Position numbers and translations under genes: made by a program
The notes under the pieces: model-generated
The model's input: the letters and a program-made list of their open reading frames with translations, nothing else
What the model was told of the DNA's origin: nothing
Databases searched by the model: none
Origin: Flavobacterium subsaxonicum WB 4.1-42 = DSM 21790
GTDB lineage: Bacteria > Bacteroidota > Bacteroidia > Flavobacteriales > Flavobacteriaceae
Length of the DNA: 64,000 nucleotides
Direction of reading: 5' to 3'
NCBI RefSeq assembly: GCF_000422725.1
Contig: NZ_AUGP01000002.1
Span: 1-64,000, forward strand
Shown: piece after piece, positions 50,600-59,747 of the stretch
How the letters are laid out: each line of letters starts with the position of its first letter
How positions within the stretch are numbered: position 1 is the first letter of the stretch

Positions 50600-51694
50600 T
50601 TAAAAATCAAACTTAAGCTGTACGGCCACGGCTTTTTTCTCTCCCGCTTCGTTATTTAAGTTGGCTAACGATATGCCCAGCAGCCGAACCGAATCTTTAA
50701 GGCGCTCCTGGTACAATAGTTCTTTTACGGTTTCGAGTATCAGGCTTTTATCTGATATAAAATACGGCAGGGTCTTGCTGCGGGTTTGCACCGTAAAATC
50801 AGAATATTTTATTTTGAGGGTTACTGTTTTGCCGGCAATCTTTTTTTTGCGCAGGCGGCGGTCCAGCTCATCGGCAATATGCTCCAGTTTTTCGAGCATA
50901 AACACCTCGCTTACTAAATTTTCATCAAAAGTATGCTCCGTACCCACCGATTTTACTATCCTGTCGGCCTTAACCTCGCTGTTGTGTATGCCCCGAACCA
51001 CGTAGTAATAATAGCCCCCGGCCTTGCCAAAATGCTCGGTTAAATATTCGACGGACTTTAGTTTAAGGTCGGCGCCCGTAAAAATGCCTAACTGGTACAT
51101 TTTCTCGGTAGTAACCTTGCCCACACCATAAAATTTGCCAATAGGCAGGTCTTCTAAAAACGTAAGCACCTCATGGGGGTTCACGGTTTTTTGTCCGTTA
51201 GGCTTGTTGTAGTCGCTGGCAACCTTGGCAATAAATTTATTGATGGATATACCTGCCGATGCCGTTAGGCCCGTAACCTCTAAAATACGCTGCCTAATTT
51301 CCTGCGCTATCATGGTTGCGCTGGGGTTGCCTTTTTTGTTGTAAGTAACATCAAGATAAGCTTCATCTAACGATAGTGGCTCCACCTTATCGGTATATTC
51401 ATGAAATATATCACGTATTTTTTGCGATATCTCGCGGTAGCGATCAAAACGCGGCCGCACAAATATTAACTCCGGACACCGTTTCTTGGCCAGGTAGCCG
51501 CTAATGGCACTTCGCACCCCAAACTTACGCGCCTCGTAACTGGCAGCAGCTACAACACCGCGCGTTTCGCCGCCACCCACGGCAATAGGCTTGCCGCGCA
51601 GGCTTGGATCGTCCAGCTGCTCTACAGAGGCATAAAACGCATCCATATCTACATGGATTATCTTGCGCTGCGGTATTTTGGTTTCGGTATCCAT
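50600..51694 (-). CDS. dinB: DNA polymerase IV
   Basis: A 364-residue Y-family translesion polymerase. Palm motifs HVDMDAFYASVEQLDDP and SLDEAYLDVT carry the metal-binding acids; fingers, thumb (helix-hairpin-helix, IGKFYGVGKVTTEKMYQLGI) and little-finger domains follow. The C-terminus AVQLKFDF looks like a beta-clamp-binding peptide. The start is the ATG at 51694 (MDTETKIPQRKIIHVDMD); the 21 residues upstream to 51757 (MYKLPLLILLPAHLF...) are probably not translated. Usually SOS-induced. Monocistronic here. Confidence 0.95.
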   Translation of the reverse strand: MDTETKIPQRKIIHVDMDAFYASVEQLDDPSLRGKPIAVGGGETRGVVAAASYEARKFGVRSAISGYLAKKRCPELIFVRPRFDRYREISQKIRDIFHEYTDKVEPLSLDEAYLDVTYNKKGNPSATMIAQEIRQRILEVTGLTASAGISINKFIAKVASDYNKPNGQKTVNPHEVLTFLEDLPIGKFYGVGKVTTEKMYQLGIFTGADLKLKSVEYLTEHFGKAGGYYYYVVRGIHNSEVKADRIVKSVGTEHTFDENLVSEVFMLEKLEHIADELDRRLRKKKIAGKTVTLKIKYSDFTVQTRSKTLPYFISDKSLILETVKELLYQERLKDSVRLLGISLANLNNEAGEKKAVAVQLKFDF

Positions 51695-51810
51695 TGGTGC
51701 AAAATTAATCAAAAAGAGATGGGCAGGCAGTAGTATTAGCAATGGTAACTTATACATTAAAAAAATAATATAATAAGTCTAATATCGTCGTTAAACAAAA
51801 ACTAAGCCGC

Positions 51811-52320
51811 TTACTTATCTTTTAAAGAAGCTATAACTTCGTTATATGAATTTTGCAACGCTTCTTTAAAAGGGTTTTGATTATGGTAAAGAAGGCAGGT
51901 GTAGTAAATTGTATCCTGATCTACAATTATAGACTCGTCTATTTTTGAAACCTCATTTTTATAATGGCTTTTTGCGTACCAATCGTTAAATTTATTACGC
52001 CTTAAAAGTTCTTTTTTATCGCCGGCATCACACAGGTAAATTATAGAGTTTTCCGGATCATTAAAAAAATGGGTAATTATTCCATCAATTGTTTTACGCA
52101 CATCAAGGTCCAGAGGTTCTTTAATTAATGACATCTTTTCTATATTTAGCGTATAGACTTTAGTGATATGATGTCGCGCCGAAGTACCATCAAAAAGGTA
52201 CACCGAATCGGCAAAAGTAACGTTATATTCTATAAGGTTTTTTGTTATGAAAGAATAGATAAATGTTTGAGTATCCAGCGTAACCTTATACGGGCATGGC
52301 AAGTTTAATTCCTCTTTCAT
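51811..52320 (-). CDS. DUF6169-family protein
   Basis: A 169-residue soluble protein (MKEELNLPCPYKVTLDTQTF..., AGDKKELLRRNKFNDWYAKS) that I recall as DUF6169, a small Bacteroidota family of unknown function. It contains the invariant-looking CDAGDKKELLRR and KFNDWY segments. It starts inside the 3' end of a 48-codon ORF on the same strand (35-bp overlap in a different frame), so the two are translationally coupled. AT-rich. The pair resembles a two-component accessory or toxin-antitoxin-like unit (see findings). Confidence 0.75.
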   Translation of the reverse strand: MKEELNLPCPYKVTLDTQTFIYSFITKNLIEYNVTFADSVYLFDGTSARHHITKVYTLNIEKMSLIKEPLDLDVRKTIDGIITHFFNDPENSIIYLCDAGDKKELLRRNKFNDWYAKSHYKNEVSKIDESIIVDQDTIYYTCLLYHNQNPFKEALQNSYNEVIASLKDK

Positions 52321-52432
52321 TTAATTCCTCTAAGGTAATTTCGCCCTTGCTGTATGCGCGTATAGCTTTCTTGTCCTCTAAGAACTTCTTAGCGGAAGAA
52401 AGTATTTGCTTATTTTTTTCGGGTTTGTTCAT
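52286..52432 (-). CDS. small 48-residue protein overlapping the DUF6169 gene
   Basis: A short ORF below usual calling thresholds: starts ATG (first base 52432) MNKPEKNKQILSSAKKFLED, ends EELNERGIKLAMPV-TAA at 52286. It is coherent: an amphipathic charged helix (KKFLEDKKAIRAYSKGEI) followed by TLEELNERGIKL. The phrase 'A-I-x-x-Y-x-x-G-x-I-T-x-E-x-L-N-x-x-G-I-K-L-A' is one I recall in small Bacteroidota proteins next to similar partner genes. It overlaps the DUF6169 gene by 35 bp, a strong sign both are real. Could be an antitoxin-type regulator; unproven. Confidence 0.7.
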   Translation of the reverse strand: MNKPEKNKQILSSAKKFLEDKKAIRAYSKGEITLEELNERGIKLAMPV

Positions 52433-52575
52433 AACTCTACAAAAGTAATTAAAAATAGTATTATTACAAAATCAAATTACTGGTATTAGGTGTGTTAAGA
52501 TGTTCTCTTAAACATTCTTAAAACTACTCCCCCTTTTATCAATTTATTGTAACTTACAACATCAAATAAAAAACC

Positions 52576-53232
52576 ATGCCAAAAACAGCCATTATATTAG
52601 GTGCCAGTGGCGCCACCGGAAGCGAGTTACTGCAACTCCTGCTGGCCGATGCCCGCTACAGCACCATCAAGCTTTTTAACCGCAGCCTTATTGGTATAGC
52701 CAACCCTAAAATACAGGAACATATTATAAACCTATTGGAATTGGATAAGTATGCCGATCAATTTACAGCTGATGAGGTATTTTGCTGCATAGGTACTACT
52801 AAAGCAAAAACTCCTGATAAAGATGCGTATTATAAGATCGATTTTGGTATTCCTGCGACTGCCGCAAAACTGGCAAAGGCTAACGGAATTACTACGTTTA
52901 TAGTAGTATCGGCGGTGGGGGCAAACAGTAAAAGCGGTATATTTTACAACAGGACAAAAGGCCAGATGGAAGAGGCCGTACTGGCGCAAAATATAGCACG
53001 GACACACATTCTGGAGCCGTCGCTTATTGTGGCGCAGCGCAAAGACAACCGCATATTAGAAAAGCTGTTTATTAACCTGTGGAAGCTTGTAGATCCGCTG
53101 CTTTACGGCAGTGCCGGTAAATACAAAAGCGTTACGGCGCACAACATTGCAAAAGCCATGCTTTGGCTTGCCAACAATACCTTTAGCGATGTTATTGTAA
53201 AATCTGATACTATTAGCAGAATAGCCTGTTAG
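52576..53232 (+). CDS. NAD(P)-binding atypical SDR protein (HTATIP2/TIP30-like)
   Basis: A 218-residue Rossmann protein. ILGASGATGSELL (GxxGxxG) at residues 8-20 binds NAD(P); FYNRTKGQMEEAV gives a Y-x-x-x-K pair of the SDR type; the C-terminal part has the family's LEPSLIVAQRKDNRILEKLF. Related proteins are oxidoreductase-like or redox sensors with unknown substrate. Own promoter not identified. A strong terminator follows. Confidence 0.88.
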   Translation: MPKTAIILGASGATGSELLQLLLADARYSTIKLFNRSLIGIANPKIQEHIINLLELDKYADQFTADEVFCCIGTTKAKTPDKDAYYKIDFGIPATAAKLAKANGITTFIVVSAVGANSKSGIFYNRTKGQMEEAVLAQNIARTHILEPSLIVAQRKDNRILEKLFINLWKLVDPLLYGSAGKYKSVTAHNIAKAMLWLANNTFSDVIVKSDTISRIAC

Positions 53233-53260
53233 CTATATCATTTATAATAGACTATAATAA

Positions 53261-53306
53261 AACAAGACCCGGGACTTACAGTTGTAAGTCCCGGGTCTTG
53301 TTTTAG
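53261..53306. terminator. long perfect terminator hairpin
   Basis: AACAAGACCCGGGACTTACA-gt-TGTAAGTCCCGGGTCTTGTT: 20-bp perfect stem with A-rich left and T-rich right flanks, bidirectional, between the SDR gene and the convergent cystathionine enzyme gene. Confidence 0.85.
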
Positions 53307-53401
53307 GAAATTGTCGAAGAGTTGTTCGACAAGCAGTAAGAGTAAGTATTTAACAAACTGCGAGTGAGCAAGCACTGCCTACTGCCACTGAACACTGCTT
53401 A

Positions 53402-54544
53402 CTATAAAAGCGCCTGCTCAATATCGGCTATTAAATCTTCGGCGTCTTCAACGCCAACGCTAAGGCGCACAAGATCGTCGGTAATGCCAATTTCTTTACG
53501 TTTAGGTTCCGGTATACTGGCGTGCGTCATCAATGCCGGGTGATTGGCAAGCGATTCTACACCGCCTAACGATTCGGCCAACGTAAATACCCTTAGGTTT
53601 TCAAGGAATTTTATGGCTTCGGCCTTTTCGCCCGAAGTAAAAGTAAACGATACCATTCCGCCAAAACCGCCAATCATTTGCTTTTTGGCAATATCATAAT
53701 GCGGGTGGTTTTCTAAGCCCGGGTAGTATACCGTTTTAATTTTAGGGTGGTTCTCTAAATATTGAGCCACCTTAACACCATTTTCGCAATGGCGCTGCAT
53801 GCGCAGGTGCAGGGTTTTAATACCCCTAAGCACCAGGTACGAGTCCTGCGGACCCAGTGTACCGCCTGTTGCAAACTGTGCAAAGTGCAGTTTTTCGCCC
53901 AGTGCTGCATCTTTAACAATAAGCGCACCGGCAATAACATCGCTATGGCCGCCCAGGTATTTGGTGGCGCTGTGCATTACAATATCGGCACCCAGATCTA
54001 ACGGACGCTGCAAGTAAGGCGTTGCAAAAGTGTTGTCTACCGCAAACAAAACGTTTTTAGCTTTGGTAATTTTTGCAATAGCAGCAATATCGGCCAGTTT
54101 CATAAGCGGGTTGGTAGGCGTTTCTACCCAAACCAGTTTTGTTTTATCGTTTATAAGCAACTCAAATTTGGCCGTGTCGTTCATATCTACGAAATGAAAA
54201 ACAATGCCGTAATCCTGATAAATGCGCGTAAACATACGGTAGGTACCGCCATAAAGGTCGTCCATGGCAATAACCTCATCGCCGGGCTTAAGCAGTTTCA
54301 TAACGCAATCGGTAGCCGCAAGGCCAGACGAAAATGCCAGTCCGCGCTCGCCGTTCTCAATACTCGCAAGCGAATCTTCCAGCGCCGTACGTGTAGGGTT
54401 AGCCGCACGGCTGTATTCGTAGCCGCCGTGTACGCCCGGGCTTTTTTGTGCAAAGGTGCTTGTTTGGTAAACCGGCACCATTACAGCCCCGGTAGAAGGG
54501 TCGTGATGCTGGCCCCCGTGTATGGTTTTTGTGTTAAATTTCAT
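53402..54544 (-). CDS. cystathionine gamma-synthase / beta-lyase-type trans-sulfuration enzyme
   Basis: A 380-residue PLP enzyme of the Cys/Met metabolism class. N-terminal TKTIHGGQHHDPSTGAVMVP, YEYSRAANPTRTALEDSLAS, the PLP-binding Lys in MHSATKYLGGHSDVIAG and the C-terminal RLSVGVEDAEDLI block are all present. It makes or breaks cystathionine in methionine/cysteine synthesis; synthase versus lyase cannot be decided by eye. The start is the ATG at 54544 (MKFNTKTIHGG); the frame upstream to 54559 uses a TTG. Convergent with the SDR gene. Confidence 0.94.
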   Translation of the reverse strand: MKFNTKTIHGGQHHDPSTGAVMVPVYQTSTFAQKSPGVHGGYEYSRAANPTRTALEDSLASIENGERGLAFSSGLAATDCVMKLLKPGDEVIAMDDLYGGTYRMFTRIYQDYGIVFHFVDMNDTAKFELLINDKTKLVWVETPTNPLMKLADIAAIAKITKAKNVLFAVDNTFATPYLQRPLDLGADIVMHSATKYLGGHSDVIAGALIVKDAALGEKLHFAQFATGGTLGPQDSYLVLRGIKTLHLRMQRHCENGVKVAQYLENHPKIKTVYYPGLENHPHYDIAKKQMIGGFGGMVSFTFTSGEKAEAIKFLENLRVFTLAESLGGVESLANHPALMTHASIPEPKRKEIGITDDLVRLSVGVEDAEDLIADIEQALL

Positions 54545-54650
54545 ATAAAGAAGGTTCAATGTCTATAAAAATTAAGCAAATTTACTGTAATTTGGTTACA
54601 CCTGTAACACGCCCATTAACCTTTTGCAAAACAATAACACACTTTACTGC

Positions 54651-55445
54651 ATGAAATATTACCTAACCCTTTTTGCCACCGTGCTTTTACTGGCAAGCTG
54701 TAAAAAAGACAAAGAAGAAACCGTAGCCGAACCCACCGTAGCCGAAAAACCTGCTGCACTGGCGTTTGCGGATAAAGAATACGACCAAAAAACCACACTG
54801 TCGGGCAAAGAGCCCCGCACCTATGTAAACATTAGCGTGCCCGAAGCCACCGGCGGAAACCCCGCAGCGTCTGACACCATTAACAACAAGATTTTTCATG
54901 TGGTGCGCAGCATTGTGTACTTTGGCGAAAAGCCAACTAATGCGAAGAGCTATAAAGAGCTTATGGCATCGTTTATAGGATCGTATGAGGAGCTTGCCAA
55001 AAAATATCCTGCCGATGCCATGAGCTGGGAGGCAAAAATTAAGGCTACCATAGATTATAAAACCGACAGCATTATAAACATTAAGCTGCACAACTACACC
55101 TTTACGGGTGGTGCACATGGTTATGAAGGCGACAGGTCGTTACTATTCAACGCGCAAACGGGCAGGTCGTTAGAATACGCCGATATTTTTAAGGACGAGA
55201 AAGCATTTACGGCTTTTGCCGAAAAGAAATTCAGGGCCAAATACAAGATACCGGCCGGTAAACCGATAAATTCAACGGGACTGATGTTTGAAGGCGAAAA
55301 ATTTGCACTGCCACAGAATATATTTTTTAAAGAAAATGGCATACTGCTATATTACAACGCTTATGAGGTTGCCGCTTATGCCGAACAACAAAAAGAGGTT
55401 ATGATACCGTATAGCGAAGCTGATGCGTTTTTGAAGATGAAGTAA
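54651..55445 (+). CDS. lipoprotein with DUF4163/DUF3298 (PdaC/RsiV-like) domains
   Basis: 264 residues: lipoprotein signal MKYYLTLFATVLLLASC (lipobox LASC), acidic spacer, then about residues 55-155 with VNISVPEATGGNPAASDTIN and AKIKATIDYKTDSIINIKLH (DUF4163-like) and a C-terminal DUF3298-like part (GGAHGYEGDRSLLFNAQTGR, MIPYSEADAFL). The AHGxxG motif is typical of this pair of domains, found in RsiV and PdaC. Binding of lysozyme or peptidoglycan is known only for some members. Start at 54651 is the lipoprotein signal; the frame from 54624 adds nine unlikely residues. Confidence 0.87.
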   Translation: MKYYLTLFATVLLLASCKKDKEETVAEPTVAEKPAALAFADKEYDQKTTLSGKEPRTYVNISVPEATGGNPAASDTINNKIFHVVRSIVYFGEKPTNAKSYKELMASFIGSYEELAKKYPADAMSWEAKIKATIDYKTDSIINIKLHNYTFTGGAHGYEGDRSLLFNAQTGRSLEYADIFKDEKAFTAFAEKKFRAKYKIPAGKPINSTGLMFEGEKFALPQNIFFKENGILLYYNAYEVAAYAEQQKEVMIPYSEADAFLKMK

Positions 55446-55499
55446 TTATTTAGCTATAAATAATTACTTTTGCAATTGTTGTAATAATAGAAGCGTATC

Positions 55500-55675
55500 G
55501 TTCTTCACGAACCGTCATCGCGAGGGACCAAGCGATCTCACATATTGAGCTAAGATTGCCGCGCTGCGTTGCACTGCGCTCGCAATGACAGTTACGGGTA
55601 CAGTGCGTAAGTTTATTATAAGCGCAGCTTTCTGCACGAAGCGTCATCGCGAGGCACGAAGCGATCTAAAAACAT
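55500..55675. repeat. GTCATCGCGAGG / CGCAATGACA-type dispersed repeat
   Basis: 55518-55595 reads CGTCATCGCGAGGGACCAAG, GCGATCTCACATATTGAGC, then GATTGCCGCGC...CGCAATGACAGTT (imperfect inverted copies), followed by a second partial GCGTCATCGCGAGGCACGAA at 55643. Same family as the large hairpin at 20503-20628. The gap 55446-55684 contains no gene. Confidence 0.75.
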
Positions 55676-55684
55676 AGATGTATC

Positions 55685-55891
55685 ATGGAATGGAAAGACC
55701 TTCTGTTTAGTTTTGTATTTGCACTTGGTTCTTTTATGTTATATCTGGCACACAAATATGAGAAAAGACGGGTTATAGAGCAAGACGGCAAGATTGATCC
55801 TTACAAAAAAGTGAAATTAGCAAAGAATTGGTTATATATAATAGTTTTAGCTTTTGCGGCACTTGTTTATCTTATTATGGCATTGGTGTAA
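55685..55891 (+). CDS. small two-pass membrane protein
   Basis: 68 residues with two hydrophobic helices (LLFSFVFALGSFMLYLAHKY, WLYIIVLAFAALVYLIMALV) joined by a basic and acidic loop (EKRRVIEQDGKIDPYKKVKL). Function unknown; inner-membrane location likely. Codon use and length are consistent with a real gene. It stands between repeat tracts. Confidence 0.65.
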   Translation: MEWKDLLFSFVFALGSFMLYLAHKYEKRRVIEQDGKIDPYKKVKLAKNWLYIIVLAFAALVYLIMALV

Positions 55892-55956
55892 TATCAAATT
55901 AGTATGATGGCACCTGAACACTTTATTTTTGAGACACGTACAGATACTGAGTAAGC

Positions 55957-56030
55957 AAACTTTCAACTTTACGACTTTCGACTGCCCAGGCATTTGACTT
56001 TTGACTTTACAAACTTTAAGACTTTACAGA
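55957..56030. repeat. degenerate ACTTTAAGACTT tract upstream of the hydrolase
   Basis: AACTTTCAACTTTACGACTT, CGACTGCCCAGGCATTTGACT, TTTGACTTTACAAACTTTAAG and ACTTTACAGACTTG run up to the start codon of the next gene. Same family as 34699-34900. Confidence 0.75.
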
Positions 56031-56031
56031 C

Positions 56032-56811
56032 TTGCTTCTAAACTACAAAAACATCGACCTAACGTATTCCGAAACCGGAAAGGGTACCGCCCTGGTACTA
56101 TTGCACGGCTTTTTGGAAAACAGTACCATGTGGAATTTTTTTGTGGCCGAGTATGCTAAAAAATACCGTGTTATTACCATAGACCTTTTAGGGCATGGCG
56201 AAACAGGCTGCCTGGGCTATGTGCATACTATGGAAGATATGGCCGATGCTGTACAGGCTGTGCTGGCAGAGCTGCGCATACGTAAGGCTATATTTATGGG
56301 GCACTCTATGGGGGGCTATGTGGCTTTGGCTTTTGCCGAGCTGTACCCTGATATGGTTAAGGGCATTGTGCTGCAAAACAGCAGCGCCCTTGCCGATAGC
56401 GACGAACGTAAAGCCAACCGCGACCGCGCCATTAAGGCTGTTAAGCAAAACTACACCGCCTTTGTGCGCATGAGCATTGCCAACCTGTTTAGCGAAGACA
56501 ACCGAGAACAATATGCCGCCGAGATTGAAGACCTGCGCGACCAGGCTGTTAAAACCCCGCTACAGGGCATTATAGCTGCATTAGAGGGCATGAAGGTGCG
56601 CAAAGACCGCGAAGTACTGCTGCACTTTGCACCCTACCCTATACTGCTTGTTTTGGGCGAAAAAGACCAAAGCCTTATTTATGCCGAACATGCCCCACAG
56701 GTAGAGGGCACGGCCACTAAATTAGTTACTTACCCCTACGGCCACATGAGCCATATTGAGAGCCGCGACCCGCTTTTAAAAGAAACCCTGGAGTTTTTTA
56801 AAGGCTGCTAA
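56032..56811 (+). CDS. alpha/beta hydrolase
   Basis: 259 residues with the alpha/beta-hydrolase fold: oxyanion LLHGFLENSTMW, nucleophile elbow GHSMGGYVAL (Ser93), the acid in LVLGEKDQSLI and the catalytic His in YGHMSHIES. Substrate unknown; the lid region (ANLFSEDNREQYAAEIEDLR) resembles small esterases. No ATG lies near the family's N-terminus, so TTG at 56032 (LLLNYKNIDLTYSETGKG) is the likely start, directly behind an ACTTTAAGACTT tract. Confidence 0.88.
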   Translation: MLLNYKNIDLTYSETGKGTALVLLHGFLENSTMWNFFVAEYAKKYRVITIDLLGHGETGCLGYVHTMEDMADAVQAVLAELRIRKAIFMGHSMGGYVALAFAELYPDMVKGIVLQNSSALADSDERKANRDRAIKAVKQNYTAFVRMSIANLFSEDNREQYAAEIEDLRDQAVKTPLQGIIAALEGMKVRKDREVLLHFAPYPILLVLGEKDQSLIYAEHAPQVEGTATKLVTYPYGHMSHIESRDPLLKETLEFFKGC

Positions 56812-56912
56812 AGGGTTCTGTTACATCATCATAATTTTACTTTTCCGGGCACAAAATATACTTTGTACTTTCGGCAAAATTCTGCACCTTTATCAAAAAT
56901 TTCATCCTAAAA

Positions 56913-59747
56913 ATGAAGAAGTCGTTAATCGTAGCCGTTTTTTTAGCCTCAATAAGTGCATTTTCTCAAAAAGCAGATCACGCCATGCAAGTAAACCCCT
57001 TTATTGGTACGGGCGGGCATGGGCACACGTTTCCGGGTGCTACAGTGCCTTTTGGCATGGTGCAGCTAAGCCCCGACACCCGTATAGACGGCAGTTGGGA
57101 TGGCTGCAGCGGCTACCATTATTCAGATAATGTTATCTACGGCTTTTCGCACACGCACCTTAACGGAACGGGCGTTTCTGATTATGGCGATATATTGCTT
57201 ATGCCTACTATGGGCCAGCCCAGCCTTGATAATAAAGACTATTCATCTGCTTTTAAGCATACTAACGAAAAAGCCTCGGCGGGGTACTATTCGGTCCTGC
57301 TGGACGACGATGCCATTACTGCCGAACTAACCACTACGCCACGCGTGGGGTTGCACCGCTACACCTTTAGCAAAAGCGGTCAGTCCAATATTGTGCTCGA
57401 CCTTAACCATCGCGACCAGCTGATTATGGGCGAAGTGCGCGTTATAAACAATAAGGTTATCGAGGTTATGAGGCGGTCGTCGGCATGGGCCACCAACCAG
57501 TATGTGTATGCGCGTATTGAGTTTAGCACACCAATGAAAATTACCAAAGTAAACAACAGTGCCTTTGCACCTGCCAGGGTTACCGACACGTTTTTTGCCG
57601 GCTCTCTACTGGCCATGAGCTTTAGTACCGATGTTAAAAAAGGCGAACAATTGTTAGTTAAAGTCAGCTTAAGCCCTACGGGTACCGAGGGTGCTGCTAA
57701 AAATATGGCGGCCGAACTGCCGGGCTGGGATTTTGAGAAAACACTCGCTTCTGCGGAAGCGTTGTGGAACAAAGAGCTTTCTAAAATTGAGATTACCGAA
57801 CAGGACAAAAACAAGAACACCATATTTTATACCGCGCTGTACCACACCATGATGCAGCCCAACATTGCCATGGATGTAGACGGGCAGTACCGCGGCAGGG
57901 ATAACGAAATTCATAAAGCCGAGGGGTTTGATTATTATTCGGTATTCTCCTTATGGGATACCTTTAGGGCGGCACACCCGCTGTATACGCTGATAGATAA
58001 GAAACGTACGGCCGACTTTATAAACACTTTTATTGCCCAGTACGAACAGGGCGGCCGCCTGCCAGTGTGGGAACTTGCAAGCAACGAGACCGATTGTATG
58101 ATTGGGTACCATTCGGTTAGTGTAATAGCCGATGCTATGGCTAAGGGCATTAAGGGTTTTGATTATAACAAAGCTTTTGAAGCTGCCAAACACAGCGCCA
58201 TGTTAGATCATTTAGGGCTGGATGCGTACAAGCGCAATGGCTTTATAAGCATTGATAATGAGCACGAAAGCGTGTCTAAAACCCTGGAATATGCTTACGA
58301 TGACTGGTGCATTGCCCAAATGGCCACTATTTTGCACAACGATAAAGACTACGGGTACTTTATGGAGCGCAGCCAGAGCTGGAAAAATATTTTTGATGCC
58401 AAAACCGGGCACATGCGCCCTAAGCGCAATAGCGGCTGGGATGCGCCTTTCGATCCCCGCGAGGTGAATAACAATTACACCGAAGGCAACAGCTGGCAGT
58501 ACAGCTTTTTTGTACCGCAGGATATTCCGGGTATGATAGAGGCTTATGGCGGTAACCAAAAATTTGAGGCAAAGCTGGACGAGATGTTTGCTTCGCCAAG
58601 CGCTACCACGGGCCGCGAGCAGGTAGATATTACAGGATTAATAGGTCAGTATGCGCATGGCAACGAGCCAAGCCACCACATGGCGTATTTGTACAATTAC
58701 ATTGGCAAGCCAAAAAAAACTGCCAAAAAAGTACGCTATATACTCGACAACTTTTATAAAAACACACCCGACGGACTTATTGGCAACGAAGATTGCGGCC
58801 AGATGAGTGCCTGGTATGTGCTAAGCAGCCTGGGTATTTATAAGGTTACTCCCGGGCAATTGCAATGGAGCGTTACCCAACCGTATTTTAAAAAGGCAGT
58901 AATTAATTTTGAAGATGGCCGCAAAGAAGTCATCACAGCCGATTCTAAAAAGCTTAATCTGGATTACCTGGATTCAGGCACAGCTAAAGCTGGCGACCTA
59001 AACATTAGCATGCCGTCGTACAAAAAAATTGTGCCGGTACCGGTTATAGAGGCAGAGAGTAAATCGTTTAAAGATAAGATGTTGGTTAGTATAAAGGGTT
59101 CTAATAAAGAAGATAAATTATTTTACTTCACTAAAGGTTGGTACGATTCTAAATTTATACCAATTTACAATCAGTATACTGGCGCCTTTACTATTGATGA
59201 AACAACTACCGTTTATTTCTATGCTGAGAATAACAATACAGAAAGCAGACGTATTAATGCACTTTTCTACAAAAAGCCTAACAATTACAGCATCAGCATC
59301 AAATCGAAATACAGTGCGCAGTACCATGCTGGTGGCCCCGATGGATTGTTAGACGGCATCAAGGGCAGCACTAATTGGCGTAAAGGCGACTGGCAGGGTT
59401 ACCAGGGTCAGGATTTTGAAGCCGTTATCGATTTACAGCAACCCGTAGAAATCCGTAAAATCGCTGCTAATTTTTTACAGGATAGTCGCGCGTGGATTGT
59501 TTTCCCAACCAAAGTAGCATACTACACCAGTAACGATAACGTAAATTTTACCCTTGTCAAAACGGTAGATAATACCATTGCCGCACAGGATTATACGGTA
59601 CAGATTCAGCCCTTATCGGCCACACTGCCCAACACCACCGCCCGTTATATAAAAATAAAGGCCTATAACTTTGGCACACTACCCGCGTGGCACCAGGGCG
59701 CCGGTGGCGATGCTTTTATTTTTATTGATGAAATTGAAGTGGAGTAG
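56913..59747 (+). CDS. GH92 alpha-mannosidase-like glycoside hydrolase with C-terminal F5/8 type C domain
   Basis: 944 residues: signal peptide MKKSLIVAVFLASISAFSQ, GH92 N-domain (about 25-260, with GHGHTFPGATVPFG and FSHTHLNGTGVSDYGD), the (alpha/alpha)6 catalytic barrel (about 265-735; YYSVFSLWDTFRAAHPLYT, GQMSAWYVLSSLGIYKVTP) and a C-terminal coagulation-factor-like (F5/8 type C / CBM32) discoidin domain (about 800-944: KGSTNWRKGDWQGYQGQDFE). GH92 enzymes are calcium-dependent exo-alpha-mannosidases acting on N-glycans and mannans. Exported; not flanked by SusC/D genes, so it is a stand-alone enzyme. Confidence 0.94.
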   Translation: MKKSLIVAVFLASISAFSQKADHAMQVNPFIGTGGHGHTFPGATVPFGMVQLSPDTRIDGSWDGCSGYHYSDNVIYGFSHTHLNGTGVSDYGDILLMPTMGQPSLDNKDYSSAFKHTNEKASAGYYSVLLDDDAITAELTTTPRVGLHRYTFSKSGQSNIVLDLNHRDQLIMGEVRVINNKVIEVMRRSSAWATNQYVYARIEFSTPMKITKVNNSAFAPARVTDTFFAGSLLAMSFSTDVKKGEQLLVKVSLSPTGTEGAAKNMAAELPGWDFEKTLASAEALWNKELSKIEITEQDKNKNTIFYTALYHTMMQPNIAMDVDGQYRGRDNEIHKAEGFDYYSVFSLWDTFRAAHPLYTLIDKKRTADFINTFIAQYEQGGRLPVWELASNETDCMIGYHSVSVIADAMAKGIKGFDYNKAFEAAKHSAMLDHLGLDAYKRNGFISIDNEHESVSKTLEYAYDDWCIAQMATILHNDKDYGYFMERSQSWKNIFDAKTGHMRPKRNSGWDAPFDPREVNNNYTEGNSWQYSFFVPQDIPGMIEAYGGNQKFEAKLDEMFASPSATTGREQVDITGLIGQYAHGNEPSHHMAYLYNYIGKPKKTAKKVRYILDNFYKNTPDGLIGNEDCGQMSAWYVLSSLGIYKVTPGQLQWSVTQPYFKKAVINFEDGRKEVITADSKKLNLDYLDSGTAKAGDLNISMPSYKKIVPVPVIEAESKSFKDKMLVSIKGSNKEDKLFYFTKGWYDSKFIPIYNQYTGAFTIDETTTVYFYAENNNTESRRINALFYKKPNNYSISIKSKYSAQYHAGGPDGLLDGIKGSTNWRKGDWQGYQGQDFEAVIDLQQPVEIRKIAANFLQDSRAWIVFPTKVAYYTSNDNVNFTLVKTVDNTIAAQDYTVQIQPLSATLPNTTARYIKIKAYNFGTLPAWHQGAGGDAFIFIDEIEVE

